From Achromobacter sp. AONIH1 (lineage in GTDB: Bacteria; Pseudomonadota; Gammaproteobacteria; Burkholderiales; Burkholderiaceae_B), in assembly GCF_002902905.1 (NCBI RefSeq), contig NZ_CP026124.1:6324001-6388000 (forward strand): a stretch of 64,000 nt of DNA. The letters run 5' to 3'. Below the pieces are notes generated by a model. It did no database searches. It had not been told where the DNA came from and saw only the letters and a program-made list of their open reading frames with translations. Of the stretch, positions 35,292-43,257 are shown in pieces. Made by a program: the position numbers and the translations under genes. Position 1 is the first letter of the stretch. Each line of letters begins with the position of its first letter.

Positions 35292-35797
35292 GCCACCGCC
35301 AGGATGCATTGCTCGTATCCGCGCGCGATGTAGCGGTGGACGGTGCGCGGCGAGACATCCAGGCGCGCGGCGATCTCGCCGTGGCTCAGGCCCTCGAGCT
35401 GCGCCAGCAGGAAGGCCTCGCGCACCGGACCCGGCAGACCCGACAGCATTTCGTCGATCTCGTGCAGCGCCTCCAGGATCAGCAGCCGCTGTTCCACCGA
35501 CGGCGCCAGCGCCGGCGGCATGACCGCCAGCGCGTCCAGATAGGCCTGCTCCAGCGCGCGGCGGCGGTGATGGTTCAGCATCAGCCGCTTGGCGATGGCG
35601 GTCAGGTAGGCGCGCGGCTCGCGCAGCGCCTCGATTTCCTGCCGGTGCCGCAGCACCCGGATGAAGGTGTCCTGCGCCAGGTCGGCCGCATCGAAGCTAT
35701 TGCCCAGCTTGGCGCGCAGCCAGTTGTGCAGCCAGCCGTGGTGCCTGCTGTAGAGCGTGTGGACGGCGTCGCCGGTAAGGAGCGCGGAATTCGGCAC
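35288..35797 (-). CDS. hurI: ECF sigma factor HurI (FecI type)
   Basis: 169 aa from GTG at 35797, with AGGGAAG upstream. Region 2 (AADLAQDTFIRVLRHR) and region 4 (LPGPVREAFLLAQLEGLSHGEIAARLDVSPRTVHRYIARGYEQC) are typical of iron-starvation FecI-group factors. Directs transcription of bhuR operon when heme-bound BhuR signals through HurR. Upstream in-frame ATGs would place the start inside the Fur box at 35833-35852, so they are rejected. In Bordetella, hurI is Fur-repressed, which agrees with that site. Confidence 0.92.
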   Translation of the reverse strand: MPNSALLTGDAVHTLYSRHHGWLHNWLRAKLGNSFDAADLAQDTFIRVLRHRQEIEALREPRAYLTAIAKRLMLNHHRRRALEQAYLDALAVMPPALAPSVEQRLLILEALHEIDEMLSGLPGPVREAFLLAQLEGLSHGEIAARLDVSPRTVHRYIARGYEQCILAVA

Positions 35798-35832
35798 GGC
35801 GGCTTCCCTGATATCGAGCTTTGAATAATCAC

Positions 35833-35852
35833 AAATAGAAATCAATCTCATT
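35833..35852. promoter_or_regulatory. Fur box upstream of hurI
   Basis: AT-rich AAATAGAAATCAATCTCATT in a GC-rich setting. It matches about 15 of 20 positions of betaproteobacterial Fur boxes recalled from memory. It begins 35 bp upstream of the hurI GTG, suited to iron repression of the signalling pair. Confidence 0.65.
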
Positions 35853-35866
35853 CTAAGTGAAAAACC

Positions 35867-35880
35867 CTGATCCAGGTCAA
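35867..35880. promoter_or_regulatory. Possible Anr/FNR site
   Basis: CTGATCCAGGTCAA differs from the FNR/Anr consensus TTGAT-N4-ATCAA at two of ten positions. It lies between hurI and the CopD-like gene (65 bp before its ATG) and could serve either. Confidence 0.35.
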
Positions 35881-35945
35881 GCCCGCCGCGCAATCGCCGG
35901 GGCGATATGATGGGACGCCGTCCCCACTTCCACTGTCCCAAGACC

Positions 35946-36413
35946 ATGTCCTACGCCCTGCTGAAGCTTGTCCACCTCCTGGCCGTCATCCTCTGGGTTG
36001 GCGGCATGCTGTTCGCCCACTGTTTCCTGCGGCCGGCGGCCGCGCGGCTGGAGCCGCCGCAGCGCCTGAGCCTGATGGCGGCGGTGCTGGGTCCGTTCCT
36101 GAACGCGGTGCTGGCGGCCATCGTGCTGATCCTGGCGACCGGCGCGGCGATGATCGGGCAGGAAGCGGCGCAGGCCTCGCAAAGCGGCGGCGCCTTCTTC
36201 ATGCCGCGCGCCTGGACGCTGATGGCGGCAGGCGGCATCGTCATGACGGCCATCTACGCCTACATCCGGCTGGTGCCCTTCAAGGGCCTGGCCGCCGCCG
36301 TGGCGGCCGCCGATTGGCCGGCGGGCGGGCGCAACATGGCCCTGATCCGCCGCTGGGTGGGCGTGAACCTGCTGCTGGGCCTGGCGGTCGTGGCGGCGGT
36401 TTTCCTGGCCTGA
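35946..36413 (+). CDS. CopD-family membrane protein
   Basis: 155 aa with four hydrophobic helices (about 5-22, 43-65, 80-105, 130-155). KLVHLLAVILWVGGMLFAHCFLRPA is the CopD/DUF2269-type first helix with its His and Gly residues. CopD proteins are linked to copper uptake or heme-bound electron transfer, but short stand-alone members like this are uncharacterised. Start at 35946 (MSYALLK); an upstream ATG at 35907 would add a polar, unlikely N terminus. Confidence 0.8.
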   Translation: MSYALLKLVHLLAVILWVGGMLFAHCFLRPAAARLEPPQRLSLMAAVLGPFLNAVLAAIVLILATGAAMIGQEAAQASQSGGAFFMPRAWTLMAAGGIVMTAIYAYIRLVPFKGLAAAVAAADWPAGGRNMALIRRWVGVNLLLGLAVVAAVFLA

Positions 36414-36594
36414 CCCGGCATCCGCGCCGGCACGGGGCGGGCGCCGCCTGGCGCAGGCCCCCCCGCCCGCAGCTATCAGAACATCGGCGGCACCTATCGG
36501 AATTCTTTGGTTCGGCGCAATACGGCGTACATCCCGCCTTCTCACACTGGACGCGACTCTCGCGGGTCCCCAATCACAACGAGAAGGAAATCCC

Positions 36595-37461
36595 ATGTTC
36601 AAACGCATCCTGCCCCTGGCCACGCTCGGCCTGTCCGTCCTTTGCGGCCCGGCCGCCGTCGCCGCCACGGCCGTCCAGGACAACAGCTCGCTGGAACAGC
36701 CCGGCTTTCGCGAACACAAGGCGACCTATGGCGTGGTCTACCGCCTGCCCCAGGAAGTCAACGCCGTGCTGGACGGCAAGATCAACGGCGCGCTCAAGTC
36801 GGACCTGCTCAAGCTGGGTCTGAAGACCGAGGCGGAAACGCCCAACATCCCACACGTGACGGTGGTCCACATCCACAGCGCCGATCCGACCACGCCCGCT
36901 CGCATGCTGGTCGCGCTGCCCAAGCCGCCCGCGCCGATTCCGGTCACGCTCAAGACTTTCTATCCGACCGAAGCCGCCAAGGGCGCCGGCCATCCATGGT
37001 GGCTGGACCTGGGCGTGGTCAAGAGCGGCGCCGGCTTCGAGGAACTGATGCGCTACAACACCGTGGTCACGGCAGCGCTGGCGCCGCTGCGCGATGGCCC
37101 GCTGCCGCGCGTCACCGGTCCGGTGTACGCCAAGATGGCCGACGCCGGCCGCGATCTGGTCCGCAGCGTGGGCGTGAGCGGCGTGAACGTCGTGCGGGAC
37201 GGCCAGGAAGTGCGCGCGCACAACCCGCACACCACGCTGGTCTACAGCATGACTCTGTACGACGCGCGGCTGCAAGACGCCATGAAGCAGGAAGCCGACA
37301 AGTTCAACGCCATCCTGCCCGACGGCATCCAGACCACCTTCAAGGATGTCTCCATCGTCGAGATCGGTTTCGCCGGCAACGTGCTGCGCGAGATCTACCG
37401 CATCAGCCTGGAAGACGGCTCGGCGATCGACGTGGCCACCGGCAAGCCGGTCAAGCGCTAG
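36595..37461 (+). CDS. Secreted protein with two HxTx motifs (2H phosphoesterase-like)
   Basis: 288 aa with a signal peptide (about 1-23, cleavage near VAA-TAV). No family recognised outright, but two His-hydrophobic-Thr-hydrophobic motifs stand out: PHVTVVHI (residues 86-93, H87/T89) and PHTTLVYS (211-218, H212/T214), about 125 residues apart, each in a predicted beta strand. That is the signature of the 2H phosphoesterase superfamily (2'-5' RNA ligase, CPDase, AKAP-like). If so it would act on a cyclic-nucleotide or RNA-type phosphodiester in the periplasm, unusual for the fold. Ribosome binding site AGAAGGA. Stand-alone gene after a 181-bp gap. Confidence 0.6.
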   Translation: MFKRILPLATLGLSVLCGPAAVAATAVQDNSSLEQPGFREHKATYGVVYRLPQEVNAVLDGKINGALKSDLLKLGLKTEAETPNIPHVTVVHIHSADPTTPARMLVALPKPPAPIPVTLKTFYPTEAAKGAGHPWWLDLGVVKSGAGFEELMRYNTVVTAALAPLRDGPLPRVTGPVYAKMADAGRDLVRSVGVSGVNVVRDGQEVRAHNPHTTLVYSMTLYDARLQDAMKQEADKFNAILPDGIQTTFKDVSIVEIGFAGNVLREIYRISLEDGSAIDVATGKPVKR

Positions 37462-37477
37462 GGCGCAAGCAATGCGT

Positions 37478-37502
37478 AATACTGCCATTTCGTGGCAGTA
37501 TT
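37478..37502. promoter_or_regulatory. Operator for WYL regulator, own promoter
   Basis: Perfect inverted repeat AATACTGCCA-TTTCG-TGGCAGTATT just upstream of the regulator gene. A related site lies at the VOC gene (38248-38267). Autoregulation inferred. Confidence 0.6.
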
Positions 37503-37529
37503 GCGTGATTCCCGCCCCACCGTCTGTCC

Positions 37530-38261
37530 ATGTCCCGCGCCGAACGCCTGCTCGACCTGCTGCAAACCCTGCGTCGCCACCGTCTGCCAGTCAGTGGTCA
37601 CCGCCTGGCGTCGGAACTGGGCATCAGCCTGCGCACGCTGTACCGCGACATCGCCACGCTGCAGGCCCAGGGCGCGGAGATCGACGGCGAGCCGGGCATG
37701 GGCTATGTGCTCAAGCCCGGTTTCATGCTGCCGCCGCTGATGTTCAGCACCGAGGAAATCGAGGCGCTGGTGCTGGGCACGCGCTGGGTCGCGCAGCGCT
37801 CGGACGCGCGCCTGGGCCTGGCCGCCCGCAATGCGCTGGCCAAGATCGGCGCGGTGCTGCCGCCAGAAGTGCGCGATGAGCTGGACGCGATACCGCTGCT
37901 GATCGGCCCCAGCGCCGTCTGCGTGGTGGACCGGGTCGACCTGTCCCAGATCCGCCAGGCCATCCGCGCCGAGCAGAAAGTGGACATCACCTACCGCGAC
38001 GACAAGGGCGCGGATTCGGTGCGCACCATCTGGCCCTTCGCGCTGGGCTTCTTCGACAGCGTGCGCATCGTCATGGCCTGGTGCGAGCTGCGCCAGGACT
38101 ACCGCCATTTCCGCACCGACCGCATCGCCGCGCTGAGCGCCGGTCCGCGCTACCCGCGCCGGCGCCACGCGCTGCTCAAGGAATGGCGCGCTCTCAATCA
38201 GGCTCGGGAACAGCCCGAGGCCGAGGGATCGCGGCGGCCGAAGACTGCTGCCAAAAACTGA
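37530..38261 (+). CDS. YafY/WYL-domain transcriptional regulator
   Basis: 243 aa. N-terminal HTH_11 (about 1-58, SRAERLLDLLQTLRRHRLPVSG, ISLRTLYRDIATLQAQG) and a WYL domain (about 135-210) with VDITYRDDKGADSVRTIWPFALGFFDS. WYL domains sense ligands, in some cases nucleotides or nucleic acids. Two similar inverted repeats, one before this gene and one overlapping its stop codon upstream of the VOC gene, suggest it represses itself and that gene. The promoter-proximal repeat is 28 bp from the ATG. Confidence 0.9.
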   Translation: MSRAERLLDLLQTLRRHRLPVSGHRLASELGISLRTLYRDIATLQAQGAEIDGEPGMGYVLKPGFMLPPLMFSTEEIEALVLGTRWVAQRSDARLGLAARNALAKIGAVLPPEVRDELDAIPLLIGPSAVCVVDRVDLSQIRQAIRAEQKVDITYRDDKGADSVRTIWPFALGFFDSVRIVMAWCELRQDYRHFRTDRIAALSAGPRYPRRRHALLKEWRALNQAREQPEAEGSRRPKTAAKN

Positions 38262-38267
38262 CAGTAT
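38248..38267. promoter_or_regulatory. Second WYL-regulator operator, upstream of VOC gene
   Basis: CTGCCA-AAAAC-TGACAGTAT resembles CTGCCA-N5-TGGCAGTAT at 37478 with one mismatch. It spans the stop codon of the regulator and ends 57 bp before the VOC gene start. Confidence 0.5.
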
Positions 38268-38324
38268 CCGCTCCTAAGCTTGCGCTACCGACCTCAAGGT
38301 CCCATCCGCCGCCAGGAGCGCATC

Positions 38325-38747
38325 ATGTCCGACACGAACTTTCTCATCCTCTACGTCGAAAAACCCGAAGCCAGCGCGGCGTTCTACAGCGCGCTGCTGC
38401 AACGTCCGCCCGTCGAAAGCTCGCCCACCTTCGCGCTGTTCGCGCTGGACTCCGGCCTGATGCTGGGCCTGTGGTCGCGCTACACCGTGGAACCGGCCGC
38501 CGCCGGCCGGGGCGGCGCCACCGAACTGGCCTTCACCGTGCCGGACACCCAGGCCCTGGCCGACCGCTACCGCGACTGGAGCCTGCGCGGCCTGCCCATC
38601 CTGCAGGCGCCGATCGACATGGACTTCGGCCGCACCTTCGTGGCGCTGGACCCGGACGGCCATCGTCTGCGCGTCTTCGCGCCCAGGGAAGAACCGGCGG
38701 CCGAGCCCGACGCCATGGTCACGATCCCAGCATTCCAAGGAGCCTGA
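38325..38747 (+). CDS. VOC (glyoxalase/bleomycin-resistance) family protein
   Basis: 140 aa, one pair of beta-alpha-beta-beta-beta units (NFLILYVEKPEASAAFYSALLQRPP and ELAFTVPDTQALADRYRDW ... FVALDPDGHRLRVF). Small VOC proteins are dioxygenases, lyases, or drug-binding proteins; no diagnostic metal site is clear. PhnB/YafY-linked VOC genes are common neighbours of WYL regulators. Ribosome binding site AGGAG at 38315. It is 63 bp after the regulator and its 3' end overlaps the convergent permease gene by 29 bp. Confidence 0.85.
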   Translation: MSDTNFLILYVEKPEASAAFYSALLQRPPVESSPTFALFALDSGLMLGLWSRYTVEPAAAGRGGATELAFTVPDTQALADRYRDWSLRGLPILQAPIDMDFGRTFVALDPDGHRLRVFAPREEPAAEPDAMVTIPAFQGA

Positions 38748-40029
38748 ACCACAGATAGTCCAGCGGCACCAGCAGCGCGAACGACAGCAGCGCGGTGACC
38801 AGGCTCAAGGCCAGGCCGCTGCGCGCCGGCACCTGCCCCATGCCCATCGCCACCACGATGGGCGAGGCCTGGTACGGCATGACCACCGTGGCGTAGCCCG
38901 CCACCTGCGCCATCAACACCGCCATCAGCGAAAAACCCGAGGCCTGCGCCAGCGTCTCGGCCAGCGGCGTGTACAGCGCCGGCACGCCATTGGCGGTGAC
39001 CACGAAGTTCAGCAACGCAGACAAGCCCACCAACGAGAAAAAGCTGCGCATCGGCGCGTCCGGCGACAGCGGCAACCAGGCCAGCAGCGCCTTGCCGATG
39101 ATGCCCCCCAGCCCGCTGTCAGCCACCATCGCCGCCAGCCCCAGGATGCCCGCCACATAGATGGCGGTGCGAAAGTTCACTTCCTTGCCGAACTGGTCGC
39201 CGCTGACGAAGCCCACCTTGGGCAGCAGGCAGACGCAGGCCGACAGCAGCCCGATCCAGGCCGGCGACACGCCGTGCACACTGTCCGTCACCCAGCCCAG
39301 CAACGTCAGCGCCAGCAGCCAGCCCAGCCGTTTCTCGGCGGCCGACAGCGGCGCGGCGGCGGCGGCTTGCTCCGCGCGCCTGGGCGTGTCGCGGAACATC
39401 CAGGCGATGCAACAGGTCAGCAGCACGCCCTTCAGGATGCCCAGCACCGGCGCGTGCAGCCACAGATAGGGCAGATAGCCCAGCTGCAGCCCGTAGCTGC
39501 CCTCGATGCTGCCGGCCATGACCAGGTTCGGCACGTTGGCCGGCAGGACGGAGGTGGACAACTGGAAGGTGCCGAAGCCCACCGCCAGCGCCAGCCCGAT
39601 GCGGCCACGGCTGCCGGGCGCCAGGCCGATGCGGTCGGCATAAGCCAGCACGATGGGCATCAGCAGCGCGATGCGCCCCATGTTCGACGGCATGACGAAG
39701 GCCAGCAGATAGGTCAGCGTGACCACGCCGGCCGTCACGGTCAGGTAGCCCCCTGCCAGGCGGCGCGACAGCAGGCCGGCCATGCGGTCGGCCAGGCCGG
39801 TGTACTTCAGCGCCAGGCCCAGCACATAGCCGCTGAGCACCAGCCAGAACGCGGCCGAGGCGAAACCCGAGAACACCACCTCGCGCGGCGCCGCCGCCAG
39901 CGCCATGGCGCCGCCGAAGAACAGCAGCGCCGTGAGGTATTCCGGCAGGCGCGAAAAAGCCCATAGCGCGATCGTGATCGCCGTCAGGGCGGCGGGTAGA
40001 ATCGGAAACCCGGAGACTAAGGCATGCAT
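38719..40029 (-). CDS. SLC13/ion-transporter-superfamily anion permease
   Basis: 436 aa with about eleven hydrophobic helices. FVMPSNMGRIALLMPIVLAYADRIGL and TANGVPALYTPLAETLAQ resemble the two re-entrant SNT-type motifs of DASS/SLC13 dicarboxylate or sulfate symporters. Substrate unknown, probably an organic acid. Start at 40029 (MHALVSG); the longer frame upstream lies in the divergent promoter region. Divergent from a LysR gene and presumably controlled by it. Overlaps the VOC gene tail-to-tail. Confidence 0.82.
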   Translation of the reverse strand: MHALVSGFPILPAALTAITIALWAFSRLPEYLTALLFFGGAMALAAAPREVVFSGFASAAFWLVLSGYVLGLALKYTGLADRMAGLLSRRLAGGYLTVTAGVVTLTYLLAFVMPSNMGRIALLMPIVLAYADRIGLAPGSRGRIGLALAVGFGTFQLSTSVLPANVPNLVMAGSIEGSYGLQLGYLPYLWLHAPVLGILKGVLLTCCIAWMFRDTPRRAEQAAAAAPLSAAEKRLGWLLALTLLGWVTDSVHGVSPAWIGLLSACVCLLPKVGFVSGDQFGKEVNFRTAIYVAGILGLAAMVADSGLGGIIGKALLAWLPLSPDAPMRSFFSLVGLSALLNFVVTANGVPALYTPLAETLAQASGFSLMAVLMAQVAGYATVVMPYQASPIVVAMGMGQVPARSGLALSLVTALLSFALLVPLDYLWFRLLGMLGS

Positions 40030-40109
40030 GGAACCACCGTGGCGAAAATAAGAATCGGCGCAGTGTACGGACCCTGTACGACGCTGAAAATGCGCGATTG
40101 GCGCAGGCT

Positions 40110-40130
40110 GCCTACACGGCTGGCGTAGGC
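40110..40130. promoter_or_regulatory. Probable LysR operator, permease/LysR region
   Basis: Inverted repeat GCCTAC-N9-GTAGGC in the gap between the permease and the LysR gene, 18 bp before the latter's ATG. The T-N11-A spacing (CTAC...GTAG) suits LysR regulators. Confidence 0.5.
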
Positions 40131-40147
40131 TGACGCAACGGATACGC

Positions 40148-41062
40148 ATGCGTTTCGACCTGACTGATCTGGCGCTCTTCCTGCACGTGGTGCAGGCCGG
40201 CAGCATCACGCACGGCGCCGCCCGCGCCAACCTGGCCCTGGCCGCCGCCAGCGCCCGCATCCGCAACCTGGAAGCCTCGCTGGGCGCGCCGCTGCTGGAA
40301 CGCGGCCGCCACGGCGTCACGCCCACGCCGGCCGGCCAGAAACTGGCCTCGCACGCGCGCCTGATGCTGGCGCAGGCCGAGCGCCTGCGCGACGACCTGT
40401 CCGGCTACGCCGGCGAGTTCGGCGGCTCGGTGCGCGTGCTGTCCAACACCAACGCGCTGACCGCCTTCCTGCCGGAGGCGCTGAGCGGCTTCCTGGCCGC
40501 GCATCCGCGCATCAACGTCGAACTGCAGGAGATGCTGAGCGACGAGATCGTCGAAGCCATCGCCGACGGCTCGGCCGACATCGGCATCGTCGCGGGCACG
40601 GTGGACACCGGCGCGCTGGAAACCCATCCCTACCGCTGCGACCGCTTCGTCCTGATCGTGCCGCGCGGACACGCGCTGGCCGGCCGCGCCCAGGTCGCCT
40701 TCGGCGAGGTGCTGGACGAGGATTTCGTCGGCCTGGACCGCAGCAGCGCGCTGCAGCGCTTCCTGGCGCGCCAGGCCCTGGTGGCGGGCAAGCCCATCAG
40801 GCTGCGCGTGCAGCTGCGCAGCTTCGACGCCATGTGCCGGCTGGTGCAGGCCGGCGTGGGCGTGGGCATCGTTCCTGAAAGCACGGCGCACGGCATGAGC
40901 CGGCTGCTGGACGTAGGCGCGGTGACGCTGTCCGACGCCTGGGCCACGCGCCAGCTGCTGATCTGCGTGCAGTCGCGCCAGGGCCTGAGCGCGCGCGCCT
41001 GCCGCCTGCTCGACCACTTGCTGGCGGACAGCGAGGGCGCGGCGGGCCAGGCCGCCGGCTAG
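40148..41062 (+). CDS. LysR family transcriptional regulator
   Basis: 304 aa. HTH about residues 4-62 (GSITHGAARANLALAAASARIRNLEASLGAPLLERG) and effector domain with ADIGIVAGTVD and GVGVGIVPES. Divergent from the SLC13-type permease, its likely target; operator at 40110-40130. The Ala-rich recognition helix (LALAAASARI) is less polar than usual for LysR, but similar sequences occur in the family. Confidence 0.9.
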   Translation: MRFDLTDLALFLHVVQAGSITHGAARANLALAAASARIRNLEASLGAPLLERGRHGVTPTPAGQKLASHARLMLAQAERLRDDLSGYAGEFGGSVRVLSNTNALTAFLPEALSGFLAAHPRINVELQEMLSDEIVEAIADGSADIGIVAGTVDTGALETHPYRCDRFVLIVPRGHALAGRAQVAFGEVLDEDFVGLDRSSALQRFLARQALVAGKPIRLRVQLRSFDAMCRLVQAGVGVGIVPESTAHGMSRLLDVGAVTLSDAWATRQLLICVQSRQGLSARACRLLDHLLADSEGAAGQAAG

Positions 41063-41077
41063 CCCCGGACGAGGCCG

Positions 41078-42205
41078 TTACGAATACAGCTCCGTCATGA
41101 ACTGCGAGGCCTTCAGGCCCGACCCCGTCAGCAGCACGACCGTGCGTTCGGTCTGCGCGATGGCGCCGCGCGCGGCCAGCATGTCGAGCGCGGCGGCGGC
41201 CGTCGCGCTGGTCGGCTCGGCATAGAGCCCCATCGCGGCCAGCTTGCGCACGGCGGCCACGATCGCATCCTCGGGCACCGCCACGGTCTGCCCGCCGCTG
41301 GCGCGCACGGCCTGCAGCATTTCGCGCAGGCGCAAGGGTTGGCGGATGGCCGTGCCCTCGGCCACCGTGGGTAGCACCGGGCGCTCGACCAGGGTGTCCG
41401 CGCCCGCCTGGAAGCTCGCGTCCACCGGCGAGCAATGCAGCGGCTGGGCCACGAACAGGCGCGGCAGCCGGCGGATCTGGCCGGCCGCCAGCAGCTCGGC
41501 GAAGCCGATGGCGCAGCCCAGCACATTGCTGCCGGCGCCTGCCGGAATCACCACGTTGTCCGGCGCCTCGAAGCCGAAGTCCTCCCACATTTCGTAGGCG
41601 ATGGACTTGGTGCCCTGCAGGAAGAAGGGCTGCCAGTTATGGCTGGCGTAGTACAGCTCGCCTGATGCGCGGATGGCCGCGTCCTGCGAGGCTTCGCGCG
41701 GCCCGTCCACCAGCCTCACGTCGGCGCCGAAGGCGCGGATCTGCGCGATCTTGGCCGGCGAGGCATAGGCCGGCGCGAAGATGGTCACCGCCATGCCCGC
41801 CGCCGCGCCGAACGCCGCGATGGCCGCGCCGCCGTTGCCCGAGCTGTCCTCGCCGACAGCGCCGATGCCGATCTGGCGCAGCCAGGACAGCATCACCGCC
41901 GCGCCGCGATCCTTGAAGCTGCAGGTCGGGTTGAACCACTCCAGCTTGAAATGCGGGCGCAGAGCGCCCCAGGCGCGCTCGGCCATGGGCGTGCAGCCCT
42001 CGCCCATGGAGACCGGCGCGTCGATGACGCGCGGCAACGCGGCCCGGTAGCGCCACAGCGAACGCGCGCGCGTGTCGATGTCGTCGCGCGAAATGCCGGC
42101 CAGCGGCGAGATCATCAGCGGCGTGCGCGCGTCGGAACACCAGCGCGGCTCGTCCAGCGCGTAGCGGGCGCCGGTCTGGGGATCGTAGTAATGCGGTTCG
42201 TTCAT
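41078..42205 (-). CDS. Threonine synthase-like PLP-dependent enzyme
   Basis: 375 aa fold-type II PLP enzyme. Motifs: EGCTPM, the PLP-lysine segment NPTCSFKDRGA (Lys about 102), the phosphate-type loop SSGNGGAA and the C-terminal LLTGSGLK glycine-rich cofactor pocket. Resembles threonine synthase of the archaeal/plant-type group, with a CSFKDR variant. It lies alone with a divergent LysR regulator, away from hom/thrB, so it may be a catabolic lyase or dehydratase rather than the biosynthetic enzyme. Substrate unproven. Confidence 0.85.
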   Translation of the reverse strand: MNEPHYYDPQTGARYALDEPRWCSDARTPLMISPLAGISRDDIDTRARSLWRYRAALPRVIDAPVSMGEGCTPMAERAWGALRPHFKLEWFNPTCSFKDRGAAVMLSWLRQIGIGAVGEDSSGNGGAAIAAFGAAAGMAVTIFAPAYASPAKIAQIRAFGADVRLVDGPREASQDAAIRASGELYYASHNWQPFFLQGTKSIAYEMWEDFGFEAPDNVVIPAGAGSNVLGCAIGFAELLAAGQIRRLPRLFVAQPLHCSPVDASFQAGADTLVERPVLPTVAEGTAIRQPLRLREMLQAVRASGGQTVAVPEDAIVAAVRKLAAMGLYAEPTSATAAAALDMLAARGAIAQTERTVVLLTGSGLKASQFMTELYS

Positions 42206-42262
42206 GGCGTGCGGCCGAATAATGTCGATGGCCGCAGTCTAGGCGCGCCGGATCGTCTGGCG

Positions 42263-42290
42263 TTGCAATATCATGTTGCGATATCCGCAA
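42263..42290. promoter_or_regulatory. Probable LysR operator, PLP-enzyme/LysR region
   Basis: Direct repeats TTGCAATATC and TTGCGATATC, 13 bp apart, the second also forming an inverted repeat TTGCG-ATATC-CGCAA. Located 14 bp before the LysR ATG (42304) and 58 bp upstream of the PLP-enzyme start. Confidence 0.5.
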
Positions 42291-42303
42291 TCAAGGAGGC
42301 GCC

Positions 42304-43257
42304 ATGGAACGTGGGCCGCTATGGGAACACCAGGTCTTTTGCGCCGTGGCCGAACGCCAGAGCTTCGTGTTGGCCGCCCGCGCGCTGGGCGCCTCGCCCA
42401 GCGCCGTAACACGGGCGGTGCAGGCGCTGGAGCGCCAGCTGGGCGCGCAACTGCTGACGCGCAGCAAGACCAGCGTGACGCTGACGCCGCAGGGCGAGCG
42501 CTATGTCGAGTCGGCGCGCGACATGCTGCGCCTGGAAGAAAGCGCGCGCGAAGCGCTGCGCGAGACGCAGCGCGGCGCCCAGGGCCGGCTGCGCTTTTCC
42601 GCGCCCGACCTGCTGGGCGTGGCGCTGCTGCCGGCCGTGCTGCGGCGCTATGCCGAGGACTACCCCGACGTGCGCATCGACATCAGCTATACCGACAAAT
42701 GGGTGGATCCGATCGCCGAAGGACTGGACTTCGCCGTTCGCGGCGGCTTTCCCGCCTCCAGCGAGCTGCTGGGCGCGCGCCTGTGGCCCTATGAGCGACT
42801 GCTATGCGCCAGCCCGGACTACGTGGCGCGCATGGGACTGCCGCGCGAACCGGAAGACCTGGTGCGCCACCGCCTCATCATGCACACCGGCCCGCGCGTG
42901 CTCAAGGACTGGCACCTGCGCGGCGAGGGCAGCATCCAGCGCCTGCGCGCGGAGCCGGCCCTGCGCGTCAGCACTGGCAGCAGCCTGATGGCGCTGGCGC
43001 TGGCAGGCGCGGGCGTGGCGCGGCTGGCGGACTGGGCCGCGCTGCCGGAAATCGCACGCGGCACGCTGGTGCGCGTGTGTCCGGCCTATACCGTGACCTC
43101 GGCCCGGGGCGTGTCGCCCCAGGTCCACGCCGTGTACGCATCGCGCTCCTTGCCGGCCCGCGCCCGCGCCATGCTGGCCGCCTTGCGCCAGGCCGGCGCA
43201 GGCCTCATGGACGCTCCAGCCCCGCCCGCAACGCCGCCCGCTCGCCACGCTTCCTGA
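42304..43257 (+). CDS. LysR family transcriptional regulator
   Basis: 317 aa. HTH about residues 8-66 (QSFVLAARALGASPSAVTRAVQALERQLGAQLLTRSKTSVTLT); effector-binding domain with FSAPDLLGVALLPAVL and ALAGAGVARLADWA. Divergent from the threonine synthase-like gene. Ribosome binding site AAGGAGG. Its 3' end overlaps the convergent amino-acid permease by 53 bp. Confidence 0.9.
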   Translation: MERGPLWEHQVFCAVAERQSFVLAARALGASPSAVTRAVQALERQLGAQLLTRSKTSVTLTPQGERYVESARDMLRLEESAREALRETQRGAQGRLRFSAPDLLGVALLPAVLRRYAEDYPDVRIDISYTDKWVDPIAEGLDFAVRGGFPASSELLGARLWPYERLLCASPDYVARMGLPREPEDLVRHRLIMHTGPRVLKDWHLRGEGSIQRLRAEPALRVSTGSSLMALALAGAGVARLADWAALPEIARGTLVRVCPAYTVTSARGVSPQVHAVYASRSLPARARAMLAALRQAGAGLMDAPAPPATPPARHAS

